Notes: a model not told the origin generated them from the sequence alone. DNA of 64,000 nucleotides from Aurantibacter crassamenti (GCF_016811105.1 NZ_JAFBGM010000002.1:1054001-1118000), one strand, 5' to 3'. Positions 8,226-16,988 are shown, numbered from the stretch's first letter. Made by a program: numbers and translations.

Positions 8226-9956
8226 ATGAAAAAGAAAATCAGCTTTGGGTTACTTGCCATTACATTTGTTCTACTCGGTGATATTCTAATTGATAATATC
8301 ACTACCAATCAGAATGACCAACGGCAAAAAGCCGGGCTTAACTTTATCAAATGTACAGTTGCTAAATATGTATTAAATAATATTGATACAACACAGCAGA
8401 TATCGCCGCTATTCAACAACTTGGGCAATCTGCATTTTACTATTTCAACCAAAAATGAAAGAGCACAATCCTTTTTTAATCAAGGCGTAAAACTATCTTA
8501 TGCATTTAATCATGCAGAGGGTCATCGTTCTTTTATGGAGGCCACTCGTCTAGACCCTACCTCTGCTATGTCATATTGGGGTCAAGCTTTTACTTTAGGC
8601 CCAAATATTAATGACCCTTTACCAGATGAAGAACGTAAGAACAAAATCAATGAAGCCCTTGCGAAAGCAAAAATATTAGCAAAAAATGCTACAAAAAAAG
8701 AACAAGCATTGATAGAAGCATTATCAGCTAGATACAGTACAGATTTAACTAAAGATGTTGCGGAATTGAACATGGCATATATGATAGCAATGGCCAAGGT
8801 TGTCAAAAAATATCCGAAGGATGCCAACATACAAATATTATATGCGGCGGCGGTTATGAATACGGTTCCGTGGAATTATTGGGACAAAGAAGGTAAGCCA
8901 TCACCAAACATTAAAGAAGCCAAAATAGCGCTTGAAAATGCCATGGAGCTTGAACCTGAAAACCCAGGTGGTCATCATTACTATATTCACATGGTTGAAT
9001 TACCGTATCCTGATATAGGAATAAAAAGTGCTGATAAATTGGCATCACTTATGCCGGGTGCTGGTCACATTGTGCATATGCCTTCACACATATATATTAG
9101 AGTTGGCAGATATTTAGATGCCGTTAAAGTAAATCAGAAAGCAATACAAGCTGATGAAGATTATATCTCACAATGTTTTGCGCAAGGGTTATATCCGTTA
9201 GCCTATTATCCGCATAACATACACTTTCTTTGGTCTTCAGCAAGTTTATTAGGTGATAGTAAAATTGCTATTGATGCAGCAAAAAAGACAGCAGAAAAAG
9301 TACCAACAGGTGAATTGATAGCACTGCCATTTTTACAAGATTTTGCAGCAACACCCTTATTAGCTTATACGCGTTTTGGTAAATGGAACGAAATTTTAAC
9401 CATCCCTGCACCTAGTTCGAATATTAAACATCTAAACCTAATTCGTCATTATGCACGGGGAATTGCATTTATTAGAAAAGGAAATATTAATGAAGCACAA
9501 GAAGAATTAGATGCTATTCTTTCGCTCAAAAATGATCCAGAATTAAAAGATATTATAGCAACAGCCAATAACGCATCTATTCATGCAGCAAATATTGCTT
9601 ATGAAGTTGTTGCTGGTGAATTAGCGGCGTTAAAAGGTGAAAATGAGAAAGCCATTAAGCATCTTGAAAAAGCAGTTGAATTCGAAGATCAATTGACGTA
9701 TACTGAACCCGCTGCATGGCACATACCAACACGACAAAATTTAGGAGCCATATTATTAAAAACAAAAAAGTTCAAAAAAGCTGAAATGATATATAAAGAA
9801 GATTTAGATATTCTTCGCCAAAACGGCTGGTCTTTAATGGGCCTACACAAAGCTCTAGAAGCACAAGGTAAAATAGAAGAATCGAAAACAATAAAAGCAG
9901 AATTTGATAAAGCTTGGGAGCATGCAGATATTGCAATTGAAACTTCTGTATTATAA
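8226..9956 (+). CDS. TPR-repeat exported protein
   Basis: The 576-residue protein begins with a signal anchor (KKKISFGLLAITFVLLGDILI). Tetratricopeptide-type helices then cover most of the length, for example FNHAEGHRSFMEATRLDPTSAMSYWGQA, the central MELEPENPGGHHYYIHMVEL and HMPSHIYIRVGRYLDAVKVNQ regions, and the final KFKKAEMIYKEDLDIL repeat. The mid-protein histidine-rich segments are typical of a family of uncharacterised Bacteroidota TPR proteins. It precedes the AraC/TolB/TPR regulator on the same strand, suggesting a shared sensory role. Its last 22 bases recur at 14291-14312. Molecular function unknown. Confidence 0.75.
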   Translation: MKKKISFGLLAITFVLLGDILIDNITTNQNDQRQKAGLNFIKCTVAKYVLNNIDTTQQISPLFNNLGNLHFTISTKNERAQSFFNQGVKLSYAFNHAEGHRSFMEATRLDPTSAMSYWGQAFTLGPNINDPLPDEERKNKINEALAKAKILAKNATKKEQALIEALSARYSTDLTKDVAELNMAYMIAMAKVVKKYPKDANIQILYAAAVMNTVPWNYWDKEGKPSPNIKEAKIALENAMELEPENPGGHHYYIHMVELPYPDIGIKSADKLASLMPGAGHIVHMPSHIYIRVGRYLDAVKVNQKAIQADEDYISQCFAQGLYPLAYYPHNIHFLWSSASLLGDSKIAIDAAKKTAEKVPTGELIALPFLQDFAATPLLAYTRFGKWNEILTIPAPSSNIKHLNLIRHYARGIAFIRKGNINEAQEELDAILSLKNDPELKDIIATANNASIHAANIAYEVVAGELAALKGENEKAIKHLEKAVEFEDQLTYTEPAAWHIPTRQNLGAILLKTKKFKKAEMIYKEDLDILRQNGWSLMGLHKALEAQGKIEESKTIKAEFDKAWEHADIAIETSVL

Positions 9957-10134
9957 TCTATTAATTATTACTTTCCTTTTAGCAGTTTTTTTAATGTTTG
10001 TTGTTGTACGTTTTTTAATAGAATTATTCTAGAAAAAATATTGCATAAGATTATCTAACAACAGCGTTGTGAACGCTAAAAATGAAAAATTAAAGGAATG
10101 CATTATCTTTATTGAACCAGTTGTATTGCATCGT

Positions 10135-12018
10135 ATGGATAATAATTTCACAGATAACCTACATACTTTAGTACTAAATCATATTGCCGATGAAAATTTC
10201 GGTGCAGGCCAACTTGCTACGCTATTAGACTTAAGTACATCTCAAACATTAAGAAAGGTAAAAGCAGCTACAGGTAAATCTGTTAACCAATATATTAACG
10301 AAGTTAAATTGGCTGAGGCTGCTAAATTAATTAAGGAAACCGATTTTACTTCTGCTGAAATTTCTTATAAAGTAGGGTTTAGCAGTCCGTCTTATTTTAA
10401 TAAAACATTTCGAAAACATTATGGCATAACCCCTGGAGGTTATAAAACACAAGAATCAATTCAAAAAAATGATGATGTCATAAAAGATGTTAATGAGATA
10501 CCTACTAAAGCTCCAATTCATAAAAAACCAACAAAGCAACGCTTAATTATTACTGGTTCTATCATAGCATTTCTACTAGCGACTATGACATTTTACTTTT
10601 ATCAAAAACCTAATAATGAAACAACTATTGGAACTTCTGAAACTGTAATTAATGATAAATCTATTGCCGTGCTCCCCTTTAAAAACTTGAGCAGCAATAA
10701 AGAAAATGAATTTTTTGCTGATGGTGTCATGGAAGTTATTTTAAACCATCTTACACGTATTAAAGAGCTAAAAGTTATTTCGAGAACATCAATGGAGCAA
10801 TATCGTGGGACCACAAAAACTATTCCTGAGATTGCAAAAGAATTGGGCGTATCATATATATTAGAAGGAAGCGTACAAAAAGACAATGATGAAATTAGAA
10901 TTATTACTCAATTGATAGACGCAAAAAATGATAAACATATTTCGTCAACAGATATAAAAAAAGATTACAAAGACGTTTTTGAGTTGCAGAGTAACATAGC
11001 TCAAGAAATTTCGAGAGAATTAAATGCTAAGCTTTCTGATGAAGAGCGTCATCAGATTGAGAAAAAACCAACGAATAATCTTGAAGCATATAATTTATAT
11101 CTACAAGGAGTGCATTTTTTACGCAATGGTTCGACTAATAAAAGTATACCCTATCTAGAACAAGCGATAGAGAAAGACACTGAGTTTGCATTTGCGTATT
11201 CAGAATTAGCAATGGCGTATGCGATTCTAGTAACCAGAGGAAGTTCTAACCATGATAGTTTTATAAAAAAAAGTAAGGAATTAGCGCAAAAGGCTGTTGC
11301 ACTAGATTCAAGTATTGGACAAGCGCATCATACCCTGGCATTATTGCTTTTTCGTTATGATTGGAATTGGAAAGCTGCTGAAAACCAATTTTTAATTGCA
11401 CTTAAATCAGATCCAAAAAATGGTTTCACACACTTATTATATTCTAAATTTTTAAATTATACTGGTCGTATAGAGGAATCAAAAGAACGAATTAAAATAG
11501 CGCAGTCACTTAATCCAGTTTATCCTAGTAATTATATAACTAGTGGTTATTATTATTATTATTCTGGTGATTATAAAAAAGCGCTTTCTGAAAACAAAAA
11601 AGGATTAGAAATGATCCTTAAACCTAAAGAAACCAATTGGTTAAATTTTGATATTTATATTGCTCAAAAACAATATGATAAGGCTGTTACAAATCTTAAA
11701 AAATTAAGGAGTGAGAATGAGGCCAATGAAATAGATACTGCATACAAACAATTTGGAATAAAGGGTGTTTATAGTTGGCTTATTAAGATGAATTCTAAAA
11801 GCAAAAATTACAATGCCCCTTACTATTTAGCGCAAAATTATGCGTTTATTGGAGAACATGAGAAAGCCTTAGAACAAATAGAAAAATCTTTTGAAATGAG
11901 AGTATCGCCACTAACCACTATCAATAGAGATCCTTATTTCAAAAACTTTAGATTAGAGCCTAGATTCAAAAACATTATTAAAAAAATGGGTTTTAATGAT
12001 TACCAGGTTACCGATTAA
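10135..12018 (+). CDS. Membrane-bound AraC-type regulator with TolB-like and TPR domains
   Basis: I place the start at ATG 10135 because homologous regulators begin just before the FTDNLHTLVLNHIADENFG stretch; an upstream GTG (10069) would add 22 unconserved residues. The N-terminal 100 residues are an AraC helix-turn-helix pair (NQYINEVKLAEAAKLI, FSSPSYFNKTFRKHYGITPG). One membrane helix lies near residues 142-160 (IITGSIIAFLLATMTFYF). The periplasmic part has a FlgO/TolB-N-like domain (IAVLPFKNLSSNKENEFFADG, ELGVSYILEGSV) at about 180-310, then TPR repeats to the end. The layout implies a one-component sensor that reads a periplasmic signal and acts on DNA from the membrane. The preceding exported TPR protein may be its partner. 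Confidence 0.85.
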   Translation: MDNNFTDNLHTLVLNHIADENFGAGQLATLLDLSTSQTLRKVKAATGKSVNQYINEVKLAEAAKLIKETDFTSAEISYKVGFSSPSYFNKTFRKHYGITPGGYKTQESIQKNDDVIKDVNEIPTKAPIHKKPTKQRLIITGSIIAFLLATMTFYFYQKPNNETTIGTSETVINDKSIAVLPFKNLSSNKENEFFADGVMEVILNHLTRIKELKVISRTSMEQYRGTTKTIPEIAKELGVSYILEGSVQKDNDEIRIITQLIDAKNDKHISSTDIKKDYKDVFELQSNIAQEISRELNAKLSDEERHQIEKKPTNNLEAYNLYLQGVHFLRNGSTNKSIPYLEQAIEKDTEFAFAYSELAMAYAILVTRGSSNHDSFIKKSKELAQKAVALDSSIGQAHHTLALLLFRYDWNWKAAENQFLIALKSDPKNGFTHLLYSKFLNYTGRIEESKERIKIAQSLNPVYPSNYITSGYYYYYSGDYKKALSENKKGLEMILKPKETNWLNFDIYIAQKQYDKAVTNLKKLRSENEANEIDTAYKQFGIKGVYSWLIKMNSKSKNYNAPYYLAQNYAFIGEHEKALEQIEKSFEMRVSPLTTINRDPYFKNFRLEPRFKNIIKKMGFNDYQVTD

Positions 12019-12152
12019 TCTTCATCTCACTATTTGATGTCATTTAAAAGTAGCTCATATTCGTAAGAACTAGTAAAGTAATTTTACTTTTTTAGGCTCG
12101 ACTTTTACAGTATAAAACTAACCACTTATTTTATCCTCTCTGTTACGTACAC

Positions 12153-12177
12153 AAGCATTAAAAACTTCTTAATGCTT
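12153..12177. other. Nine-base hairpin in the 12019-12474 gap
   Basis: Arms AAGCATTAA (12153-12161) and TTAATGCTT (12169-12177) are exact complements around a 7-base loop. It lacks a T-run on either side. A weaker AT hairpin with T6 at 12075-12093 just downstream of the regulator gene may be that gene's terminator. The 456-bp gap holds no convincing gene. Confidence 0.4.
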
Positions 12178-12284
12178 GAAAATTACAATCACGTGCGTTT
12201 AAAACACAATGATTACCCTCTAACATACAAGTACTTACGTAAAAAATACAATAATCAAAACGCTATACTGTCTTAGTTTTGGGT

Positions 12285-12362
12285 AACTAGATTGTGGTTA
12301 TTCATCACGGCTATAAAAGCAAAAAAAATAACACCAAATCTAGTTGACAAATTCATCAACTA
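12285..12362 (+). promoter_or_regulatory. Two overlapping, mutually exclusive hairpins
   Basis: AACTAGATT (12285-12293) pairs with AATCTAGTT (12337-12345), and the helix extends imperfectly inward to 12302 and 12327. The right arm shares TAGTT (12341-12345) with a second hairpin: TAGTTGA (12341-12347) pairing with TCAACTA (12356-12362) across an 8-base loop. Only one can form at a time, the layout of an attenuator or riboswitch-like switch. The next start codon is 12475, and no intrinsic terminator T-run follows. Confidence 0.45.
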
Positions 12363-12454
12363 TAAAGACTAACCGGTTATTCTTCATTGATGAAAGTTGT
12401 CGATTTCTTTTGCGCATTTTGACAAAAAAATCGCATTCAATATAAATAGATTAT

Positions 12455-12482
12455 TAATTATAAAAACAAATATTATGAAAAC
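12455..12482 (+). repeat. 28-bp leader identical to 13308-13335 (copy 1)
   Basis: The 28 bases around the start codon of the secreted-protein gene are identical to those at 13308-13335, covering 20 bases of leader plus the first codons. The upstream sequences differ at once, so this is a local conserved block. Confidence 0.7.
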
Positions 12483-12996
12483 GTTTTTAATTAGTTTAAT
12501 TATTTTGGCCTTCGTTACAATAAGTCATGCTCAAGGCAACAACAGTGTGCCAAATCTAGAAATAAAATTAGAGAACAATAAGACGACTCTTATAAACACC
12601 AATTACCTAAGCAAAATAAATGAAGAAACAGTATCACCCAGAGTTTTAGAATTACAACATATTGCTGCTCACTTTAACCTATCTAAATCATCAATTTATA
12701 AAGGTAAAGGCAGTAACTACGTCGTGTCTTTTAAGAAGACCAACGGTGAAATATTAGCCACTTTCAATGACCGCGGTATAATACTGTATTCTATGGGAAA
12801 ATTTAAGGATGTTATCTTACACATGCCTGTTAGAAATACTATCTACAAAACTCACCCAGGATGGTTTGTACTCACTAGTACTTATAAGACTTCCTATTCA
12901 ATAGAAGCGGGCGTAGAAAATATATATAGAGTGAAGATAGGTAAAGGCGAACTTCAAAAGAGACTAAGAATCGATGTTGAAGGTAATCTGTTGTAA
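12475..12996 (+). CDS. Secreted protein of unknown family
   Basis: The chosen ATG gives 173 residues with a signal peptide (MKTFLISLIILAFVTISHAQ); the frame is open further upstream but a start there would bury this signal. The mature part is about 150 residues, mixed alpha/beta with no cysteine. It has a SKSSIYKGKGSNYVVSFKKT region and repeated Tyr/Ser-rich strands near the end. I do not recognise the family. Its leader and first codons (12455-12482) are identical to those of the next gene at 13308-13335, so the two may be expressed together. A periplasmic or secreted location is likely. Confidence 0.6.
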   Translation: MKTFLISLIILAFVTISHAQGNNSVPNLEIKLENNKTTLINTNYLSKINEETVSPRVLELQHIAAHFNLSKSSIYKGKGSNYVVSFKKTNGEILATFNDRGIILYSMGKFKDVILHMPVRNTIYKTHPGWFVLTSTYKTSYSIEAGVENIYRVKIGKGELQKRLRIDVEGNLL

Positions 12997-13307
12997 ACCG
13001 CTTTTAATTATACTCAAGAATCCTTCCCATCTGAAAATAACAAATTTAATACCGAATAATGCCTATACATTATGGTCGGTTGTCTAAGGTAAAAACACGG
13101 GGCTGCCAACTATTACTTATGCTACCAGTCTTGTTGCAGCGTAAAAGCTATGATATACAAACATCCTTTACAAAGTTATAGAAACATCGTTTACACTTTT
13201 TAAGTTGCATTTGGAACCAAAATTCAGATGTATTGCCTTGGAAAGAACAGACGATTATGGAACAAAAAATGAATGCAATCAAGGGTTAAGGGAACTATCC
13301 TACAAAA

Positions 13308-13335
13308 TAATTATAAAAACAAATATTATGAAAAC
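13308..13335 (+). repeat. 28-bp leader identical to 12455-12482 (copy 2)
   Basis: Second copy of the block, placed in the same register relative to the start codon of the collagen-like lipoprotein gene. The 12997-13307 gap before it shows no gene I can support. Confidence 0.7.
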
Positions 13336-13975
13336 TACAATGAAACTTTTTACCTATGTACTATTAATCTTCACTTTAGTATTTAATTCGTGTACAAAAG
13401 AAGGAGATGTTGGCCCTATGGGCCCAGCAGGAACTCAAGGTACTGCTGGAATTAATGGTGCTGACGGTGCAGATGGTACTGACGGCACCGATGGTGTTGA
13501 TGGCATTAACGCTTCTGGCGTAGATGGAATAGCTATTATGGACTATAATGACAATGTGCTTTTGGGAGCCTCATCAACCCTACATCGAGATAAAGATGGT
13601 ATTACTGTACATTTTAAAACAACAGAATTAATACCCAATAATGTCTACACTTTGTGGTATGTAATCTTCGGAGAAGAACCAGGACCGCCAACGTCTACTT
13701 ATGTTACTGGTCTTATTGCCGGAGAAGACGGGACAGCTATTTTTTCTGGATATAAAAGTGTTGATGCGGATTTTAATAATCCGTTAACGGCTGAAATCCA
13801 TCTTGCATTACGTACTCACGGACCGGCCCAGCCAGGCATGATACCTACCCAGATACAAACTATGGATGGTGGTTGCACATCTGGATTTGACTCGGGTCCA
13901 TCACTACATCCAGATTCTGAGGTAGTTGGGTATTGCGCTAATGTACAAGTTGGCATGCATCCTCCCGTAAATTAA
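13328..13975 (+). CDS. Lipoprotein with collagen-like Gly-X-Y repeat
   Basis: Starting at ATG 13328 the product is 215 residues; a second ATG four codons on (13340) is also possible. A lipoprotein signal ends at LVFNSC. Directly after the lipidated Cys come about twelve Gly-X-Y triplets (GPMGPAGTQGTAGINGADGA and on), then a globular domain of about 140 residues. The globular part contains NNVYTLWYVIFGEEPG, PLTAEIHLALRTHGPAQPG and GGCTSGFDSGP, which recall CHRD-like or small extracellular domains without being certain. Collagen-like stalks of this kind lift a head domain from the membrane. The 42-bp palindrome at 14053 probably ends this transcript. Confidence 0.75.
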   Translation: MKTTMKLFTYVLLIFTLVFNSCTKEGDVGPMGPAGTQGTAGINGADGADGTDGTDGVDGINASGVDGIAIMDYNDNVLLGASSTLHRDKDGITVHFKTTELIPNNVYTLWYVIFGEEPGPPTSTYVTGLIAGEDGTAIFSGYKSVDADFNNPLTAEIHLALRTHGPAQPGMIPTQIQTMDGGCTSGFDSGPSLHPDSEVVGYCANVQVGMHPPVN

Positions 13976-14052
13976 TCGTATACCATACAGATCATCAAGA
14001 TACTATAGAAAACCGGAGCATACTATTGACTAAAAGTATCTGGTTTAAAGCA

Positions 14053-14094
14053 CTAGTACCCTAGAATTATTTTAAAATAATTCTAGGGTACTAG
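14053..14094. terminator. 42-bp perfect palindrome, probable bidirectional terminator
   Basis: Each arm is 21 bases (14053-14073 and 14074-14094), with no mismatch and no spacer. It runs from CTAGTACCCTAG to its mirror CTAGGGTACTAG. It lies 78 bp after the collagen-like lipoprotein stop and is followed by ATTTGTTTT. The extreme symmetry could also mark a protein site; as RNA it folds into a very stable hairpin. Confidence 0.55.
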
Positions 14095-14136
14095 ATTTGT
14101 TTTAACTAGCCTAGTCTATTTCAATTGAAAATTCAT

Positions 14137-14312
14137 TTGAAAAAAAATGTTATTCAGATATACAAACCCTTTTGGCCGTAAACTTAAACCCAAGCCTTAT
14201 TATTCTATTTGTCTTAATAACTGGTTTAACTAACTGCAAAGATTACGCACCAACACTTGAAGAAATTATAAATAGAAAACGAGGCAAATTAATTGAAACT
14301 TCTGTATTATAA
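14137..14312 (+). pseudogene. Possible decayed small lipoprotein gene
   Basis: A TTG at 14137 opens a short frame (KKNVIQIYKPFWP) that stops at once. The adjacent frame then carries SLIILFVLITGLTNCKDYAP, a hydrophobic stretch with a lipobox-like Cys, and runs on to a stop at 14310-14312 without an ATG start. The two pieces look like the frameshifted N-terminus of a membrane protein or lipoprotein. The last 22 bases are identical to the 3' end of the TPR gene (9935-9956), including the coding phase (IETSVL and stop). The decayed-gene reading is an inference. The end overlaps the stop of the minus-strand nitronate monooxygenase gene. Confidence 0.3.
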
Positions 14313-15248
14313 AGTTGAAGCCTTTGATTTAGCCACCTTAAATTCATGTACAAAATCAGCAACTATCTGAGCCGCAGGTTTGATGTCATGCAATAAAGCT
14401 GAGACTTGTCCGATCTCTAGTTCACCTTCTTTTAGATCACCCTCGAACATTCCTTTTTTAGCTCTTGCACGACCCAATAATTCTTTTAATTCTTCAGTTG
14501 AAGCACATTTAGTATAAGCAGTTTGAATATCTGAGTAAAATTTATTTTTAAGCAAACGAACAGGTGCTAATTCTTTCAATGTTAATTGTGTATCCCCTTC
14601 TTTCGCATTTACAACAGCTTGCTTAAAAAGTAGATGAGATGAAGCTTCATTACTCGCAACAAAACGACTACCAACCTGTACCCCATCAGCACCTAAAACC
14701 ATAGCAGCCAACATTGAACGTCCATTAGCTATTCCCCCTGCAGCTAGCATCGGAATAGTTATCTTTTCTTTAACCGCAGGTATCAAGACTAAGGTGGTAG
14801 TTTCATCGCGTCCATTATGGCCACCAGCTTCAAAACCTTCAGCTACTATTGCATCAACACCAGCTTCTTGCGCTTTCAATGCAAACTTTACACTACTAAC
14901 TACATGTACTACTATAATTCCTTTCTCCTTTAAATAGGTTGTCCATGTCTTAGGATTTCCTGCGGATGTAAAAACAATTTTCACACCCAATTCAACAATG
15001 ACATTCATAATCTTATCTAGCTCAGGGTAGAGCATTGGCACATTAACACCAAAAGGTTTTGTTGTTGCTTGCTGACATTTAAGAATATGTTCACGTAAAA
15101 CTTCAGGGTACATAGAACCCGCCCCTATAACTCCGAGGCCACCTGCATTTGAAACAGCTGAGGCTAATTTCCAACCACTAGCCCAAACCATACCCGCTTG
15201 AATAATTGGGTATTTAATTTTAAAAAGTGCGGTGATTCGGTTTTGCAT
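14307..15248 (-). CDS. Nitronate monooxygenase (NPD family)
   Basis: This 313-residue FMN-dependent TIM-barrel enzyme oxidises nitronates to carbonyl compounds and nitrite. Seen in the sequence are the N-terminal FMN-binding stretch MVWASGWKLASAVSNAGGLG, the AEGFEAGGHNG loop that bears the catalytic His, and AAGGIANGRSMLAAMVLGAD with GVQVGSRF for phosphate binding. Length is normal for the family. It lies on the minus strand 79 bp downstream of mnmA. Its stop codon overlaps the end of the decayed frame on the other strand. The family is clear; the native substrate could also be an enoyl-ACP-type compound, since FabK enzymes share this fold. Confidence 0.92.
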   Translation of the reverse strand: MQNRITALFKIKYPIIQAGMVWASGWKLASAVSNAGGLGVIGAGSMYPEVLREHILKCQQATTKPFGVNVPMLYPELDKIMNVIVELGVKIVFTSAGNPKTWTTYLKEKGIIVVHVVSSVKFALKAQEAGVDAIVAEGFEAGGHNGRDETTTLVLIPAVKEKITIPMLAAGGIANGRSMLAAMVLGADGVQVGSRFVASNEASSHLLFKQAVVNAKEGDTQLTLKELAPVRLLKNKFYSDIQTAYTKCASTEELKELLGRARAKKGMFEGDLKEGELEIGQVSALLHDIKPAAQIVADFVHEFKVAKSKASTL

Positions 15249-15327
15249 GAATTACTATTATGTCTTGCGCAGTCATTCTTTAATAAAGTATACTATTCCT
15301 GAAAAATGCTCAATGGTATACCAATAC

Positions 15328-16521
15328 TTATGCTATAACTCCAGAGCCTAATAACTCCTCATCAACATACCAAGCAACAAATTGCCCTTCAGTAATGGCC
15401 GATTGCTTATTCTCAAAGTCAACATAGAGGCCACCTTCAATTTTATATAAAGTTGCCTTTTCTAAGGCTTGTCTATATCGAATTCTAGCCATCACTTGCA
15501 TTGTTTCATCTACTTTTAATGCTAAATCAGGCCGTACCCAATGTATTTCATCCTCATTAACAAACAACGTTTTTCGATATAAACCAGGGTGCATTTTACC
15601 TTGACCTGTATAAATAACATTCTCATCAACGTCAGTATCTATTACAAAAAGTGGTTCTTTAGTACCGCCAACAGCTAAACCTTTACGCTGACCTTTTGTA
15701 AAATAATGTGCGCCTTGATGCTCCCCTACTACCCTACCATCTTCTTTATGATAAATAGGTTTTTCCGAGTTAAAAGCCAACTCTTCTTGTTTACTTTCAA
15801 AACTGGGTACCGATTTATTATATAAAGCAACATCTGAAGGCACTTCAACAATCACACCTTTTTTTGGTTTCAGCTTTTGTTGCAGAAACTCAGGTAAACG
15901 AACTTTGCCAATAAAACATAATCCTTGAGAATCCTTTTTATCTGCAGTAATTAATTGGTTTTCAGCAGCAATCCGTCTCACTTCTGGTTTTATGATTTCA
16001 CCAATAGGAAATAAAGTTTTTGCCAATTGTTCTTGAGATAGTTGGCATAGAAAATACGATTGATCTTTATTACCATCAGCACCAGAAAGCAACTGATACG
16101 TCTCACTACCATCTGCATTTTTTAGTATTCCCTTTCTACAATAATGTCCCGTTGCAACATAATCAGCTCCTAATTGCAAGGCAATTTTCATAAAAACATC
16201 AAACTTGATTTCCCTATTGCACAACACATCTGGGTTTGGGGTACGCCCCATTTCGTATTCCTTGAACATATAATCAACAATACGTTCTTTATACTCTTTG
16301 CTTAAATCTACTGTTTGAAAAGGAATACCAAGTTTTTCAGCAACAATTAGCGCATCATTACTATCTTCTAACCACGGACATTCTTCTGAAATGGTAACCG
16401 AATCATCATGCCAATTCTTCATGAAGAGGCCAATAACATCATAGCCTTCTTCTTTTAAAAGATAGGCTGCAACGCTAGAATCTACTCCACCTGAAAGTCC
16501 GACAACAACTTTTTTCTTCAT
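15328..16521 (-). CDS. mnmA: tRNA-specific 2-thiouridylase MnmA
   Basis: The enzyme thiolates U34 of Lys, Glu and Gln tRNAs using ATP and a sulfur relay. The 397-residue product starts with the PP-loop [17 protein letters not shown] at residues 5-21. It continues with [10 protein letters not shown] bearing the first catalytic Cys, the TGHY motif, [10 protein letters not shown], and [10 protein letters not shown] with the second catalytic Cys. The C-terminal beta-barrel RNA domain is complete ([10 protein letters not shown]). The gene is on the minus strand upstream of the nitronate monooxygenase gene. Start and length match the family and nothing is unusual. Confidence 0.97.
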   Translation of the reverse strand: MKKKVVVGLSGGVDSSVAAYLLKEEGYDVIGLFMKNWHDDSVTISEECPWLEDSNDALIVAEKLGIPFQTVDLSKEYKERIVDYMFKEYEMGRTPNPDVLCNREIKFDVFMKIALQLGADYVATGHYCRKGILKNADGSETYQLLSGADGNKDQSYFLCQLSQEQLAKTLFPIGEIIKPEVRRIAAENQLITADKKDSQGLCFIGKVRLPEFLQQKLKPKKGVIVEVPSDVALYNKSVPSFESKQEELAFNSEKPIYHKEDGRVVGEHQGAHYFTKGQRKGLAVGGTKEPLFVIDTDVDENVIYTGQGKMHPGLYRKTLFVNEDEIHWVRPDLALKVDETMQVMARIRYRQALEKATLYKIEGGLYVDFENKQSAITEGQFVAWYVDEELLGSGVIA

Positions 16522-16838
16522 TACTTTAAAATAGCATACAAAAGTACAAAATTAGGGAAGAAACTCTGTAAGCCGTTTTTGCATGCTTTATCTTAAAATT
16601 AGCACCAACGAATGTTTTATATCTGAGAATATACTATTCCATGACATGCTAAACTCTCTACAATTCAATGTTTTAGAAACTTTATGGTGAAAATCATAAA
16701 AAATAATTTATCCAAAAAATATCAACCTAACCTTAAAACTAAAATACAAAACACCTAGCATTAGGTACTGAGTTTGTTAGCTATTTGCTTTTGTCATTCC
16801 AAAATGATTTTATAATTAAAAAACAAGCCAATTTCATT

Positions 16839-16872
16839 TTTGTCTAATTTTTTAATAAAAAACTTAGACAAA
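16839..16872 (+). terminator. AT-rich hairpin with T-run in the 16522-17037 gap
   Basis: Arms TTTGTCTAA (16839-16847) and TTAGACAAA (16864-16872) are perfect complements. The interior T6/A6 also pairs, giving about 15 bp with one bulged C. Seven T follow on the plus strand from 16878. No plus-strand gene precedes it, so it may end an unseen short transcript or shape the fasciclin leader. The rest of this 516-bp gap holds no gene. Confidence 0.4.
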
Positions 16873-16927
16873 TAGAATTTTTTTATATATTCGTACTAAC
16901 ATTTAAAGAAAATTGCTCTTTTAAAAA

Positions 16928-16988
16928 TTTTGTTACGGTACAAATACAAAAAAGTTGCTAAAAAAAATTGCCTTGTACCGTAGCAAAA
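16928..16988 (+). promoter_or_regulatory. Long hairpin ahead of the fasciclin gene
   Basis: Arms of 16 bases at 16928-16943 (core GTTACGGTACAA) and 16973-16988 (core TTGTACCGTAGC) pair with a single U·G wobble on the plus strand, around a 29-base AT-rich loop. The hairpin ends 49 bp before the ATG at 17038. It looks like a leader hairpin or a spaced operator, not a terminator. Confidence 0.5.

Noticed and set aside
10069-10134. GTG start for the AraC/TolB/TPR gene
   Set aside because: Adds 22 residues without similarity to the family; ATG at 10135 starts where homologous regulators begin.
12397-12474. Longer N-terminus for the secreted protein
   Set aside because: Would bury the signal peptide; the shared 28-bp leader also places the start at 12475.
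13205-13327. Longer N-terminus for the collagen-like lipoprotein
   Set aside because: Would bury the lipoprotein signal; start at 13328 fits the shared leader.
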